Position numbers and translations under genes: made by a program
From: Paramacrobiotus metropolitanus
Taxonomy: Eukaryota; Tardigrada; Eutardigrada; Parachela; Macrobiotidae
NCBI RefSeq assembly: GCF_019649055.1
Contig: NW_026570363.1
Span: 244,059 to 308,058, forward strand
Length of the DNA: 64,000 nucleotides
Direction of reading: 5' to 3'
In this document: positions 1 to 10,613 of the stretch, one piece after another
Layout: each line of letters starts with the position of its first letter
Numbering within the stretch: the stretch's first letter is position 1
The notes under the pieces: generated by a model
What the model saw: the letters and a program-made list of their open reading frames with translations, nothing else
What the model was told of the DNA's origin: nothing
The model's database searches: none

Positions 1-334
1 AGACAGGTTTGTTGACCTAGCAGGTCGGTTCTCAACCAAAAACAAAATTCCGAATCGGTTTCTCCGTCAGAAATTACTTTTTAACCGTTAAAAAGTTAAA
101 TTTTACGGATAGAAATCGTTTTCTACCGTTAGAAAGTGAAATGCCGACCTAGTTTCGGCTAAAATCGACCTAGAACCGTTACTTTACCAGTGTCGGTGTC
201 GGTGTCGGTTCCGCTCGATTTCCTCCGTCCGAGGTCGGAAATCCGTCGTTTCCGAACTGAGATCCGCGGGTAAAGTTGCGGGTCGCTGTTCAAAGCAAAG
301 GTCCCCGTATTATAGGATTAATCCGTTCGCGCTG

Positions 335-552
335 CAGACTCTCGTTCGAGTCTGATCCGTCAGTTGGGAGAGAAAGTGTCCGTGCTGTTGGGAATGTGCT
401 CGTCAGTGTGGAAGAGACCAGGAAAACTGTGCTCACCAGCTCGGTAAGAATCACTTCAGTGATCTTCGTTTTCCTCAGCTGTAAGACGATGCGATCAGTC
501 CGATCAAAGTCAAGGCAGAGATTGCTTCAGCAATCTATCTGACAGTGACTTT
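335..552. other. Cluster of stem-loops in retroelement leader
   Basis: Three hairpins are visible: CAGACTC/GAGTCTG (335-341 with 348-354); a compound stem AGGAAAAC/GTTTTCCT (420-427 with 468-475) enclosing ATCAC-TTCA-GTGAT (450-463); and AGATTGC-TTCA-GCAATCT (519-536) nested inside AAAGTCA/TGACTTT (506-512 with 546-552). Two share the same TTCA loop, as does the hairpin at 945-960 inside the LTR. A packaging or translation structure is possible but is inference. Confidence 0.6.
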
Positions 553-630
553 CAGGTTCCTCACGAGTTCTCCGCAATTCAAGCCTTCACCGTCTCCTCA
601 AAGGGTCCGTAAGATCAAAAACCTTATGAT

Positions 631-640
631 GCTGCTACCA
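631..640 (-). other. Primer binding site, initiator tRNA-Met type
   Basis: Minus-strand TGGTAGCAGC; its first nine bases match the complement of the 3' end of metazoan initiator tRNA-Met (TGGTAGCAG). It abuts the LTR end directly, which is the usual geometry. Confidence 0.55.
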
Positions 641-1096
641 TGTAACAGACAAGCACGAGGAGATCACGAGTGAGCTTTATTGTACAAATAAAGTGGGAAC
701 AATGCTGCGTGATAGCAGGAAAGCAAGAACAAAGCACTGATGGCTAATAGCAAGTGGATGCTAGGAAGGTTCTTGAGCGTCTGATGGCGTGAAAGAAGCA
801 ACTGGCGGCAACCACGTGCTGTGTGCCATCAGCTGTGTGATGATGCGCAGACTGGACTCTATCCAACGCGAGCGTATGAACGCTGAGTCATACTGCGAGA
901 GAGGAACGAGAGAGCAAGTGTGGCTCAGTGTATGCGCTGCGTATATCCGCTTCAGCGGATGAGTACAGTGCAGCAGCACACGTACGTACAAGCGAGAGAG
1001 GCGATAACGGCAAGCAATGAGTGCAAGTACGTCCTGTGTGGACCGTACGCACCAGGCGCAGTCGTACGCCTCTGACAACTGTCTTCAGTACTTCCA
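641..1096 (-). repeat. Probable 5' LTR
   Basis: On the minus strand the block starts TGGAAG and ends TTACA, giving the usual TG...CA ends, and a primer site follows immediately. A polyadenylation hexamer (AATAAA on the minus strand) lies at 681-676, near the 3' end as expected for R-U5. A hairpin ATCCGC-TTCA-GCGGAT sits at 945-960. No second LTR is available in the window to confirm the limits. Confidence 0.5.
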
Positions 1097-2236
1097 TTAA
1101 TTTTGTTGAAAGTACAAGCGCCCCATGAAATCTAGGTGTTTTGAATACGGTAGTCTAATCTTACAGCTCCATGTAGGATGTGAATCTTGTAATTATAATG
1201 AAGCGTTCGCAAACGTCCGTTTCGTGGACCCTGACCCTTTTCATCCCAGGGTACTTTACGGTCCACCATGAAACATGCATTAAAGGTGCTGAAAAAACCG
1301 CCCCACAAAAAACTGTCGCACCCCAAGGGAGATACCAGCCAGCGAGCGAGTTAGTGTCGTAATAGTACGGCTTTTGTCCGATTCCAGTTGTCACTCGTGG
1401 AAGTCGTGCTTGCCTAGCTTCTGGTACATACAAATGAATCACCAGCGCCAATCGACCGCCAGTGCAATGTCCGTTAACGCACAAACTGAAGACAGCGTTT
1501 AAAGATAATCCACAATTTAAGTCAGTGGCAGTTTCTACCGGAAAGTACTCTAGCAGTGGAATGTTAAAAGAAAACATGTACAGAATCGTAGTATTGAAAA
1601 ATGCTTATAGTAACATCAAAAGAAGTGCCAGTTATTATCAAACGGCGCGTATAACCATATGTCGTCAATGACGTGCAACTAATTGATATCCCACGAAGAT
1701 TAAAGTTCTGGTTTTTTCGGCATGTGCCAAAGATATATGGGTCTCCTTGCTTTTTACATGTTTCAACAATGAGCCGAACTATTATTAAAGTGGTGACAGA
1801 CTTAATACACACACAATAATTGTATGTTTGATGTCGATGGTATCAGTACGAGTGCCTAACATTGATCAGTACGAGTGCCTATATTGATGACTGATCAGTG
1901 ACCAACGAAAAGTCGCTCGTGCCCTCAATCAAGATCTAAAACGCTCGATAGCACGTCAAAACACTAGAACCCAACGTCAATTCTGCATAAACAAGGCAAA
2001 AATTCTCAATTACTGTATGATCACTGACCAGTACACTATTACAGCAATGACATCAAGTAGGTTTACCGTTATACGAAGACTCAGGCAAAGCCCCGACTCT
2101 GTTGCAACATTTGCGCACCTCGTTCTGCAGTTATTCAGTGTCTGTAGTAGCATTATACGCTGGCCCTTATAGTTTCTAAATTGTGGCCGACTTCTTAGAA
2201 CTGAGAGTTAACCCCACAAGCAGCATTCGCTTTAAA
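1097..2236. other. Intergenic DNA with diverged segmental duplication
   Basis: No supported gene. Positions about 1,092-1,180 resemble 3,048-3,135 (3' flank of the four-transmembrane gene), and about 1,434-1,670 resemble 4,684-4,985, so the region is an old duplicate of the flanks of the cluster genes. A short direct repeat (ATCAGTACGAGTGCCTA) occurs twice at about 1,840-1,880. Small ORFs here have no recognisable content. Confidence 0.5.
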
Positions 2237-2980
2237 ATGAATCCTGTCGCATTTAAGGCAACTCCCATGATCGCCATCGGCATCGTACAACTGCTTTGCG
2301 GTGTCGCCATCTTCCTTGCCGAAATTCTATGTACAGAAACGAAGAATTTGTTTTACAAAAACAATTCCCGTGATTCAAAATTACAGTAATGAATTATCAC
2401 CATCATTTTTACGTTTACTAAAATACTTAATCATTGTAGTGACGAATGTTATTTTGCATGTAATATATTTCATTGTCGCGTTGTAGCGCTGTGGGTGCAC
2501 AGATTCCCCGCTACGGGCTTTTCTGGCATCTTCTACATCATCACCGGTTCAGTGGGCGTGACTGCCGGTTCCAGCGCCTGCAACTCCGTTGGTTCGGGAC
2601 AGCGTCTGGCCAGCACTTCGCTGGAACTGAGGTTCTTGTTCGTTATGAATGCCTTCGGTCTGATCAGCTTGTGCAGTGTTATCCTGCGTGAAACATGGTA
2701 TCCCGCATACCACTGGCATGGATACGACATCGCCGGCGCCCAACTAACATTCTTCGTCATCGTCCTCATCGCCAGCATCGTCATGTGTGTCATCAGCACC
2801 CGGGCGATGAACGCCATGCACAGCAACACGGTGACGACGGTGACGCACGTGACCTATGGGCTGCCGCAACCGGAAATGGTGTGGAAGGCCGGACAGTATC
2901 CCGGTCAGCAGTTTGCCGCTTATTCGAGACTACAGCCGTACGAACTGCCGCCTGTAGGTGTCTGTGAATCGGGGCAGTAG
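2237..2980 (+). CDS. Four-transmembrane protein, paralogue 1 (intact)
   Basis: Two exons, 2,237-2,330 and 2,487-2,980 (GTACAG donor, TTGTAG acceptor, phase 1), give 195 residues with no break. Exon 1 holds a short N-terminus MNP and TM1; exon 2 holds three further hydrophobic segments (around GIFYIITGSVGV, FVMNAFGLISLCSVIL and LTFFVIVLIASIVMCVIS). The cytoplasmic tail has a TVTTVTHVTYG stretch and a PGQQ-containing Pro/Tyr-rich end. Topology resembles MARVEL/MS4A-like tetraspan proteins, but I cannot assign a named family. It is the only plus-strand member of a cluster of five and the only undamaged one, so it anchors the gene models of the others: all share a first exon of 82-97 bp with a phase 1 junction just after TM1. 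Confidence 0.85.
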
Positions 2981-3403
2981 TCACCTGCACCTACGCCTAT
3001 ATTAAACTTGTTAAGCATCATAGCGCTTAGATGGGCGCCTGTGACTGCAAATTTTATTGAAAGTAAAAGCGCTTAATCACCCCCGGACTTTAAATACGGT
3101 ATTTAATCTCCATTTTACAAGCCCACCCGGATGATGAGCGAAATATATAACTATTAAGCAATTCGGCGCGCAACGCCACAATCTCTGCATGCGTTTGACA
3201 TGGTTGGTGAAAGCCATGATGTAAAACTAAATCTTGGAGGTATTAATTAAAATACAACATTATAATTAAAAAAATAAGCCCCGATTTGTTTATGTCATGC
3301 CTGGTCCTCCGCAAAACATAACATGAATAACATGCGGTGTTAAGGAACTAGAGTAGGTTCCATCGTTGCACTGCACATTACGTTAGCCGCATCAGTGAGA
3401 GAT
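2981..3403. other. Intergenic spacer between convergent genes
   Basis: This 3' flank is shared by convergent paralogues 1 and 2. No gene seen. The stretch 3,048-3,135 is duplicated at 1,092-1,180. Confidence 0.5.
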
Positions 3404-4185
3404 TCACCGTGCTGCTACCGTCAGCAGCTCCTGTGTTCCGTCCACGCCGTGGGGCCGCGTCGTGCGCAGAGCGGTCATGCTGCGAAAGGTGAAGACCGAC
3501 AGAGCGATGCTGATGATCAAGATGCACAGCGTGGCTGTCAACTGGGGCCGACAAATTCCTTTATGAAGCGCTGACCAATGAGTTCAGGCAGTTTTGGTAG
3601 CCATAGTTTGGCATCGCTATTCAGAATAACGGAGCACCACACCAGCATGGAGAAGGAGCTGAGAACCGATACGATATTCAGCACAAAGCAGCTGACCGCT
3701 AAGCAACGGGCACCCGTGCTGGGCACCGGCTTTAACTGGCTGGCGCCGGCCGCCACGCCCAAGGCGCCGCTAACGATGTAGAACAGTCCCAGGATAATCC
3801 CGACGAAATTTGTCAGGGGAATATACTGTACAGCTAAGGCTGCAACAATGTAATTTTGACGTTACGCTACCTTATACAGTAGATACTCGCGCATGCACTG
3901 CACAAAACATTTCGCGGCTAATTTCTGTTGATTGTGAAATAGTACAAAGTGAACAAAACTTTAATGCACTGACTTTTATGTTTTTGTTCTTTTTCTAATA
4001 CTGTATTTATTCAGATTAGCGGTACAAAAGTCTTTTATGTACTGTATGTGTAGCACACTTTTATATACGTACGTTGGTCAGAGATACTTACGAATTGCAT
4101 CGGCTACAAAGATAATAACGCCTCCCAGAAGCTGGATGATAGCCAGGGCGATGGTAGCTTCGGCGTTCGATGCAGAGGGATTCAT
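3404..4185 (-). CDS. Four-transmembrane protein, paralogue 2 (one frame break)
   Basis: Two exons on the minus strand: 4,185-4,092 (94 bp, MNPSASN start, GTAAGT donor) and 3,833-3,404 (TTAG acceptor, phase 1). The model is one base short of a multiple of three: the frame breaks between TM3 and TM4 at a run of four C (minus strand; 3,547-3,544), and one more C would keep both halves open to a stop at 3,404 (about 174 residues). TM2 reads GIILGLFYIVSGALGV, TM3 contains LNIVSVLSSFSMLVWCSVIL, TM4 LCILIISIALSVF. The SSFSMLVWCSVILN stretch is shared almost exactly with paralogue 3, so these two are closest relatives. The tail is short. I read the break as an undercalled homopolymer, not a true lesion. 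Confidence 0.75.
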
Positions 4186-5316
4186 TTTACGTATACCAAC
4201 TTACGAACCGGCTGGTATTGGGGCGAAGTACCAGTTGTTCCGTGCAAAATGAGAACCGTCTAATGAATTACAGAAACTGAATGGGAAACTGGTAACACGG
4301 ATATTCGAAGACCCGACGGCCCGCTGCCATAAAGCTCAACTCTAATTTGTCAGTTACAACACTATTACGATTTTATACTGTATAGCGCTGCCGCTTCGCC
4401 TCGCAAATCTCCGGCCAAATCACCAACCACAAACAGCATTCCCTCAGTTTCGACGTACTGTGCCTATCTCGCAGCTAACCGGAAGAACGTCATCGTTACT
4501 ACCGTTCTCTGCAAACGGTTTTATGGCTTTTAACGGTTGTTAAACACACGGTAACCACTGGAATGGCAAGTATAACACAATTTCCGGCGCACACAGCCTG
4601 AATGATGACTAGTGTCATCTTGTTGTAATTTCTTGACCGAACCTTAGTCACTGAAACTGACTATGGAGTTTCCGGCACGGACCAGTGAATCACCAGCAAC
4701 ATTCAGCGGGAAATGCAATATCCGTTGAAGAACAAACTGACGATGGCGTAGAAAGATAGTTAGCAAAATGCTCGAACGTGGAAAATGTTAAAAACGGACA
4801 TGAGCAAAGTTTTAATTTATCATCTAAAGATCAACCCCACCAGGTTGCCCCAACGAAGCAATTATCGAATAATATCAAACAACACCAAGTGGTTTCTGCC
4901 AGCGCAGGCGTTTGTATTACGTGAATCGTCGGCTGTTACCAAATGATCCTGATTGCGATAAAACGGTTTGGATAACCATGTGTTTTTTTATATTGTTTCT
5001 CTGGACGTGTGCTTGTAATTAAACAGAGGGAAGTTGACCAATCGAAACACAACATAGCGATGAAATAACTCTTTAAATTGGTGACCAGTTAAGTTGATCA
5101 GTTTTGGCATTATACGATTACTCGTTCATAAACATTTTTTAATCTTTATGGGGCAAAAGTCGCCTGGATAGCAAAAGGTGCATTCAGGCGTAATTCACAT
5201 TTAAATGTATACGTGACTACGTCGTATATCCATAGTGTCCGAAACAGCAACAGCATTTCCTTTAACAACACCCAAGCGAAATCGCTGCTAACTTGCTGAT
5301 GGATTCTCCAGCATCT
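4186..5316. other. Intergenic DNA, no gene seen
   Basis: About 1.1 kb between two minus-strand paralogues. It includes about 4,684-4,985, a diverged copy of 1,434-1,670. Nothing else recognised. Confidence 0.5.
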
Positions 5317-6066
5317 TTACCGCAATGGCACCGCCCAAAACGCGCCCGACTCAGGGGACGTCCGGGTTGTGTTGGTCGCGCGCTGAGCCTTCAGAACACG
5401 GTAAATGCACACGGACAACGCGAAACTGACAATGGTCATAAGGAGAAAAAACGCTATCTGCCATCCGGAAAATCCCGCTACAGCTGGATGAACCAGTCTC
5501 CCTTGTTTCGTATAAGTCTGCTCCCAGCTCTCCTCGTGGGCATACCAAAAATCCATAGGGAATTCAGTAGATTGTTCAGAATCACCGAACACCAGACAAG
5601 CATGCTGAAAGAGCTGCAGGTCGACACGATGTTGAGGACCAAGGAAACCAGTGCCAGACCATGGGCGCAGCGAGCGCTGATGGTGTTGTGGAAGACGGTG
5701 CTGGCGGCAATGGCCACAGTGCCGGTTGTGACGTAGATGAGGCCCAGGACAATGCCGACACATTCGGTCCAGTGGACACGGTAGAACGCCAGCGCTGCAA
5801 TCACCGCAACACAATTGGTCATTTTAGAACTGTTAACTGCACTAGCCACGCCGCACACACATACCAGCTACTAAAGCGATAAAAAAGTATTAAATACTGT
5901 AACTGAAACAGAAAGCTAAGCTTTTGTGCAGGAAAGCCCTCGCTACGAGTACTTTTACGACAAGTCTTACGTAGAATTTCCAGTGTAAAAACGGCGACAC
6001 CGCAGAGAATTTGAAAAATGCCAAGAACAAGGACAGACTCCCGGAAACTGGCGCCGCTGGTTCCAT
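5317..6066 (-). CDS. Four-transmembrane protein, paralogue 3 (two frame breaks)
   Basis: Exons 6,066-5,971 and 5,794-5,317 on the minus strand; donor GTAAGA, acceptor ATTGCAG, phase 1 as in the other paralogues. Two single-base deficits occur, one in exon 1 at a GGG run (6,042-6,040) and one in exon 2 at a run of five T (minus strand; 5,551-5,547). Adding one base at each gives 576 nt, a clean 191-residue protein. TM1 LVLGIFQILCGVAVF, TM2 GIVLGLIYVTTGTVAI, TM3 within LVLNIVSTCSSFSMLVWCSV, TM4 IAFFLLMTIVSFALSV, with an extended extracellular loop 2 (WYAHEESWEQ region). Both breaks fall in homopolymers, which points to sequencing error. Function unknown. Confidence 0.75.
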
Positions 6067-6733
6067 GTTAAGATTACGTCCACTATTACGGTACTTCACA
6101 ACGATTAAAGGTCAGTTTGTGTATGTGATGATGGAAGCGATAAACCAGGTTTCGTAAAAGTATATAATTATTAAATCAGGGCTACTCAGTTCAGTATATT
6201 AATTCAGGGCTGTTCAGTGCCTTATTTTAGCGGTACCTTGTTTTTAACCGAATGCGAGTGAAGGCGCAAAGACGCAAGTTAAATGGTGTTTCTTATCATT
6301 AAATTCATATGAGACGCCGGTGTATAAAGACATCGCATCCGTTTTTGAGCAGTGTTAATCACGAAATCAGAGCAAACATGCTGCAGCCTGGCAAGTTACG
6401 TAGTTCCCTGCATTATCTGATTTTCGATTTTAATCTCAAGGTAAATTAATAAGAACAGGTGATGGATGTGTTTGCGGTATTTCATAGTGTATGGCACTTT
6501 TGTTGGACTGACAAGACGTGAAATGCCGTGTGCTTGCCGCGTGCAGATCTGTATCGCACGATAACACGTCACAACCACAAACCGACGTTAAATTGTATGC
6601 GAATTTCCTATCCCGAGGCCCGGTATGCTGGGCGACCGCAGACTTTCCGTGCGGTTACTGAGGTTTGAAGAGTGCCGGCATGGCCGGAAGTGCGCAATTA
6701 CAGCTGAGTATCTTACCTTGTGGTACAGATTGC
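6067..6733. other. Spacer and possible 3' end of the DIRS-like element
   Basis: No gene seen. The DIRS-like retroelement must end somewhere here on its 3' side, but I could not find its terminal repeats by eye. A palindrome-rich stretch (CCGGCATGGCCGG) lies near 6,675 inside the preceding ORF end. Confidence 0.35.
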
Positions 6734-7753
6734 TCACTGCCGGCACCTTCCGCCTGTGCCCGGTCCCTTCGCCCCCAAACAAACTCTTCTCCGATAAAAG
6801 TTCGGGTTGGTAAGCACATCCGGCCGGATGTATCGGTCCACGCAGTCACTTTTCCATCGTCCGGCTCGCTTGATTTCATCCTTCGGTACTGCCTGTGCGG
6901 CAGCTTCCGTCGCCGCTCCAATGCGGAAACTGTGGGTGCTGAAGCGCAAGCGATCGGGGTGCCCTTCCAGGAGAGATTTCATGGATCGGTCCACTGTCTC
7001 CCGCGTGAGGTAGCGACCGTCAGAGTGGCGGTAGAAAGGCTTCGTACTTTCGCCTTGCAGCCTCCGCTGACGGTGGTACATGCCGATGGCGCGCACAGGG
7101 CACACTGAGCGGTTAGTGGCAGTGAGCTCGATCTTTGTGCCTGCTGCGCATTGGTCGGTCTTCGTACGTTTTAGTGTGATTATCACACACTCACTCGTCA
7201 ACTCCACGTCGTCGAACGTCAGAGTTGAAGCTGCATCGAAGGAGTTCCGCGACTTACTGACGATCTCGCTGACGCGCATAAACCCGAAGAATGCCATGCA
7301 AAACGCGCTCCACAACATCAAGGCTTCTTCGGTGTTCTTATATTCTGCCAGTCGGGTTTTAAGCGATCGCATCACGTCCATAGTTATTGGTAGACGTCGG
7401 TCAGGTGTCGGACCATTGAGCCGCTTGTATCCGTTGACCGCTCGTATCACCAGGTCGTCGGCTGCTGGGTTAGGAAGTCCTGCCTCTCGGTGGTAATTGT
7501 GTATTGCCGCCAAGTACACTTTGCATGTCCGAAATGCTGCCTTGTCCTCGAAGAGATGTGCGACAAAGGCGGCCACTGTTGCCGGAGCTGCCGGAAGCGG
7601 CGTTAGGCGATTCTCAAGGCAAAACGTTCGGAAGCGGTTCAGTGAACAGTCGTACGTCGTGCGGGAGGATGATGAGATGTGTGCACCGAGGAGGCGCTGC
7701 AGAGTGGTGTTTGGTCGTATGTCTCCTGCAGGTTCCCAAAGATATCCGGACAT
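6734..7753 (-). CDS. Tyrosine recombinase of the DIRS-like element
   Basis: 339 residues, starting inside the RNase H frame (115 bp overlap, -1 frame), as usual for DIRS elements. The N-terminal SAM-like core-binding region (about 20-110) is followed by the catalytic domain with the conserved set Arg160 (FMRVSEI), Lys195 (TLKRTKTD), His274-x-x-Arg277 (HSFR), Trp300 (GRW) and nucleophile Tyr308 (VDRYIRP). All expected catalytic positions are present, so the enzyme looks competent. It would integrate the circular cDNA without target-site duplication. Confidence 0.9.
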   Translation of the reverse strand: MSGYLWEPAGDIRPNTTLQRLLGAHISSSSRTTYDCSLNRFRTFCLENRLTPLPAAPATVAAFVAHLFEDKAAFRTCKVYLAAIHNYHREAGLPNPAADDLVIRAVNGYKRLNGPTPDRRLPITMDVMRSLKTRLAEYKNTEEALMLWSAFCMAFFGFMRVSEIVSKSRNSFDAASTLTFDDVELTSECVIITLKRTKTDQCAAGTKIELTATNRSVCPVRAIGMYHRQRRLQGESTKPFYRHSDGRYLTRETVDRSMKSLLEGHPDRLRFSTHSFRIGAATEAAAQAVPKDEIKRAGRWKSDCVDRYIRPDVLTNPNFYRRRVCLGAKGPGTGGRCRQ

Positions 7754-9484
7754 GGTGTCGGCCGCTGCGAGGCCTGGACGGCTAGCTTCCGAAAACGCTC
7801 CGTCTGAAAGCGAGATAGAGCGTCAGCAATGCCGTTATCGACTCCGCGAACATGTTTCAGGGTTAATGTCATATTATTGTCGGCCGCCGCTCGTGTCAGA
7901 CGCCGCATAAGATCAAGAACGCCCGGGCTGCTGGAGCGCAAGTGTGCCCATGCCTCCACAGCGCCGGCGTTGTCTGTATGGAAAACGATTTTCCGACGCC
8001 GCAATTTCGGCCCCCAAACAATGACCGCAAGGAGAATGGGAACCATCTCCAAGTATTCGATTGATGGCGGGCGCTGCAGGATCCACTGTGGCCACCTAAG
8101 TTGGAACCATTCGTTGTGGAAGAAGGCTCCCAGACCCAGCGTGGCGGATGCATCGGTATAAAAATGCAGGACGTCGGAAGTTGTCCAGTCGGGCTCCAAG
8201 AAGGAGGCTGTGCCATTCCATTGAGGCAAGAACGTTTTCCACCATTCCAGGTCACGGTGAAATTCGTCACCGAGTGTAACGGTGGAGCGTCCATGGAAGG
8301 TGGAAAGCATCATGATCATGCGCCTGGTAAACAGGCGACTGCAGGGTACACACTTTGAGGCGAACGAAAGGGTACCAATCAGGCTCTGGAGTTCGGTTGT
8401 GGTACAGGAAGTTCTTCCGCTCCAGGTACTAAGGGCTTCGGTGATTTCGTAGTGCTTTCTTGCGGGCAGGCTTAGTGTCTGAGCTACTGAGTCGAGCTCA
8501 ATGCCAAGGAATGTCAGGCGAGTTGCGGGGCCTTCTGTTTTATCCAAAGCCAGCGGCACCCCAAGCTTGCTGCACACTACTTGCATAGACTGCATGAGAC
8601 ACTCGCACTCGGTCGTTCGCGGTTTGCCAACAAAGAAAAAATCATCCACATAATGTAGTAGCGTAGCAAGGCTGGCTTTCTTCTCCACACACCAGTGTAT
8701 GGCAGTAGAAAAAAAATTCGAAAATATAAGGGGACGAACGGCAGCCGAACGGTAGTACAATGTCGTAAAAGTACTCACCGTTAACGGTGTAACCCAACAG
8801 ATTCCAGTCGGCAGGCCTGACAGGAATGAGGCGAAATGCGGACTTGATATCCATTTTGGCCATCACAGCGCCTTTTCCTGCAGTCACAACCAGCCTGACG
8901 GCGTCATCTATTGAACAGTACTGCAGGGGCATGGCGTCTCCGTCAATGTGTTCGTTGACGCTGTCCCCGAATGGTTGGGAAAGGTCCATGATGGTCCGGT
9001 GTCCGCCGTCTTTCTTAGGACGGCAGCCTAGCGCGTTCACAACAAAATGAGGTAGAGGCGGGATCGGAAAAGGGCCAGCAGTGTGACCGAGAGAGATTTC
9101 TTTTTGGATGCTTCTGACCAGCACGGCGTGATGTATTCGTGCGGAGGCTGAGTTTCTCGTGTAGCGGCTTCGCTGCGGCCCTGTATATCGGATGTCTGCT
9201 CCGACACGCAGGGTATTGGCGATGAATTCTCGTAAATATTTGTCCGGGTGATCCGCGAGCAGTCTTGCAAAAGCGTCAGCACGCAAAGGCGTCTGAGCGC
9301 TTGCAGGCACTCTCGGCGGCTCAGCGAGACCCGCTTTTGCACTGTGGAGCTTTGTGGTCTTTGTCCCGGCAGTGTTCACAGGCGTGAAGGCGACGGTACC
9401 TGCACGGTTCACTGCAGTGGCCGTAGTTGTGATTGCGGCAGACTTCGCCCCCCGCTGCCGGGGCAGGTCGAAAGGGCGGAACAT
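7639..9484 (-). CDS. DIRS-like reverse transcriptase-RNase H (one frame break)
   Basis: Two open frames, 9,484-8,642 and 8,778-7,639, overlap around 8,700 next to a run of eight T (minus strand), so this is one protein with a probable indel error. Part 1 has the RT fingers and palm (MAKMDIKSAFRLIPV, VLPFGCRSSP). Part 2 has the YVDD catalytic box (residues 43-46 of that frame), then LTFLGIELD, then an RNase H domain with a TDASATLGLGAF start, an acidic IEYLEM, HTDNAGAVEAW and the final VDNGIADALSR. Family assignment to DIRS-type RT rests on the neighbouring tyrosine recombinase and the RT-RH-YR order. Confidence 0.85.
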
Positions 9485-10613
9485 ATCCGGCTTGGCCGCG
9501 GCGTGGTTGCTTGCACTGGGCGATATAATGCCCTAGTTCCCCGCAGTTTCGGCATTTGTCCGTCGCTGCAGCCGTCTTCTTAATTCGGCTTTCGTTAGCG
9601 CTGTCGCTGGCGGCCTCCTCGGGGACTGCGTTTTGAATATAATCGGCGTACGTGTCGTCGTGCTGCCGTGCCCACATATCGACTTCTTGAGGATGGCTGG
9701 TCATGAGCGATCTGAACTGCCGGTCATACTCGAGCCAATGGGCGGTCGGGACCCCCCGGTCGACGTATGCCGCAATTAGATCCTGGTATTTAGCCAGGGC
9801 GGTGGCCAGCTCCGGCAGAATTGTGACGCGGTATGCCAGGAATACGGAGAACGCGCGGATCCAAGAGGTGAAAGAGTCAACAACCACACGCACCTCGTTT
9901 GGCTTTAGCACCACTTGTCCTCTCGACATCACCAGCTTAGAGCCTCCATGCTTTGGTTTTTCCACGCGGTTTTTTGGTAGCAAGCCATCGAAGTCGACGT
10001 ACCGAGATGGGTCCGCTAGTCGTCGGCGAACCCTGCTGGGAACGGCGGGCAGGTGCTTGGCCCGATTGAGCAGAGCGTTACGCATAGACGATGATGCACG
10101 GTTACCGCTGTGTTGCTTTCCGCCGGGATGCGGACCGAGGCGGTCGAAAATCGGCGGGCGGGCGGGGGAGCGGCTGCGAGACGACGAGCGGCTCCTTGAA
10201 CTGCTGCTCTTACCTCTACGTCGGCGGTGCGAGCGTTTAATGCTTTCACCCCTCTGATGCACATCCCTCTTTCCATCCGGATGCGACTCAATCTGGATGA
10301 CAGATGCAGTCGCTGGAGAAATTGGCCGGGGAACTCCCAGCTCCCTGGTTGCCAGCGGTGTGGCAATGTCCAGGAGCTGCTGGATTTGTTGCTGGTGCTG
10401 TTGATGTTGGCGTGCGATCAGGGTCTGTAAATCAAGCGGAGGTGGATCAACTACCACCACTTGCGACCTGATTGTGGGAGCGGGGGACGGGGATCGATTG
10501 CGTTTTCGACTGGGACGCGTGTTAGTTCGTGGAGCCCGGCCTCCTCTGGTGCCTCCCCCTGAACGCTTTTTCTTCGGGCTGAGGTTACTGTTGGGCTTCT
10601 TCTTCGGTGGCAT
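9321..10613 (-). CDS. DIRS-like Gag (nucleocapsid) protein
   Basis: 430 residues. The N-terminal third is very basic and Arg/Ser-rich (nuclear-localisation-like, KKKP and SRSRSSSRSRS stretches). The centre (about 215-310) has a globular region with a WIRAFSVFLAYR motif. Near the C-terminus is a CX2CX4HX4C zinc knuckle (CRNCGELGHYIAQC) and a second one (CEHCRDKDHKAPQC). This is the usual layout of a retroelement nucleic-acid-binding Gag. It overlaps the RT ORF by about 160 bp in another frame (+1 relative), so RT is expressed by internal initiation or frameshifting. Confidence 0.8.
   Translation of the reverse strand: MPPKKKPNSNLSPKKKRSGGGTRGGRAPRTNTRPSRKRNRSPSPAPTIRSQVVVVDPPPLDLQTLIARQHQQHQQQIQQLLDIATPLATRELGVPRPISPATASVIQIESHPDGKRDVHQRGESIKRSHRRRRGKSSSSRSRSSSRSRSPARPPIFDRLGPHPGGKQHSGNRASSSMRNALLNRAKHLPAVPSRVRRRLADPSRYVDFDGLLPKNRVEKPKHGGSKLVMSRGQVVLKPNEVRVVVDSFTSWIRAFSVFLAYRVTILPELATALAKYQDLIAAYVDRGVPTAHWLEYDRQFRSLMTSHPQEVDMWARQHDDTYADYIQNAVPEEAASDSANESRIKKTAAATDKCRNCGELGHYIAQCKQPRRGQAGYVPPFRPAPAAGGEVCRNHNYGHCSEPCRYRRLHACEHCRDKDHKAPQCKSGSR

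Larger units (their letters stand above)
1..1096 (-). mobile_element. 5' end of an LTR retrotransposon (minus strand, continues left)
   Basis: Reading the minus strand, an LTR-like block (1,096 to 641) ends in TTACA directly against a match to the initiator-Met tRNA primer site (640-631), followed by a structured leader with several strong hairpins and then a low-complexity leader rich in CCGTT/CGGTT words up to the window edge. No gag or pol lies inside the window; it would be left of base 1. The right boundary is supported because sequence from about 1,098 onward matches the 3' flank of the four-transmembrane gene near 3,050, so the element sits in the 3' flank of a duplicated copy of that gene. 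The layout parallels the element at 37.2-39.2 kb, though the two are not obviously alike in sequence. Confidence 0.6.
6734..10613 (-). mobile_element. DIRS/Ngaro-like tyrosine-recombinase retrotransposon
   Basis: In minus-strand order it encodes Gag with zinc knuckles, reverse transcriptase, RNase H and a tyrosine recombinase, the defining gene order of the DIRS superorder. There is no DDE integrase and no protease recognised. It sits between paralogues 3 and 4 of the four-transmembrane cluster. The coding part is nearly intact; its one clear internal break is next to a run of eight T. Terminal repeats (split or inverted) were not identified, so the outer limits given are those of the coding part only. 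Confidence 0.85.

Noticed and set aside
1161-1577. 138-codon minus ORF
   Set aside because: No hydrophobic, domain or repeat pattern; overlaps a diverged noncoding duplicate of 4,684-4,985.
3507-3600. Tiny intron as explanation of the frame break in paralogue 2
   Set aside because: A possible 34 bp GT-AG segment gives the wrong phase; one more C in the C run gives a clean frame.
5547-5551. Programmed frameshifting in paralogues 2 and 3
   Set aside because: The sites differ in sequence, lack slippery heptamers and structure, and lie in homopolymers; other conserved genes show the same error type.
9703-10257. 184-codon plus ORF over the DIRS Gag
   Set aside because: Shadow of the Arg/Ser-rich Gag on the other strand.
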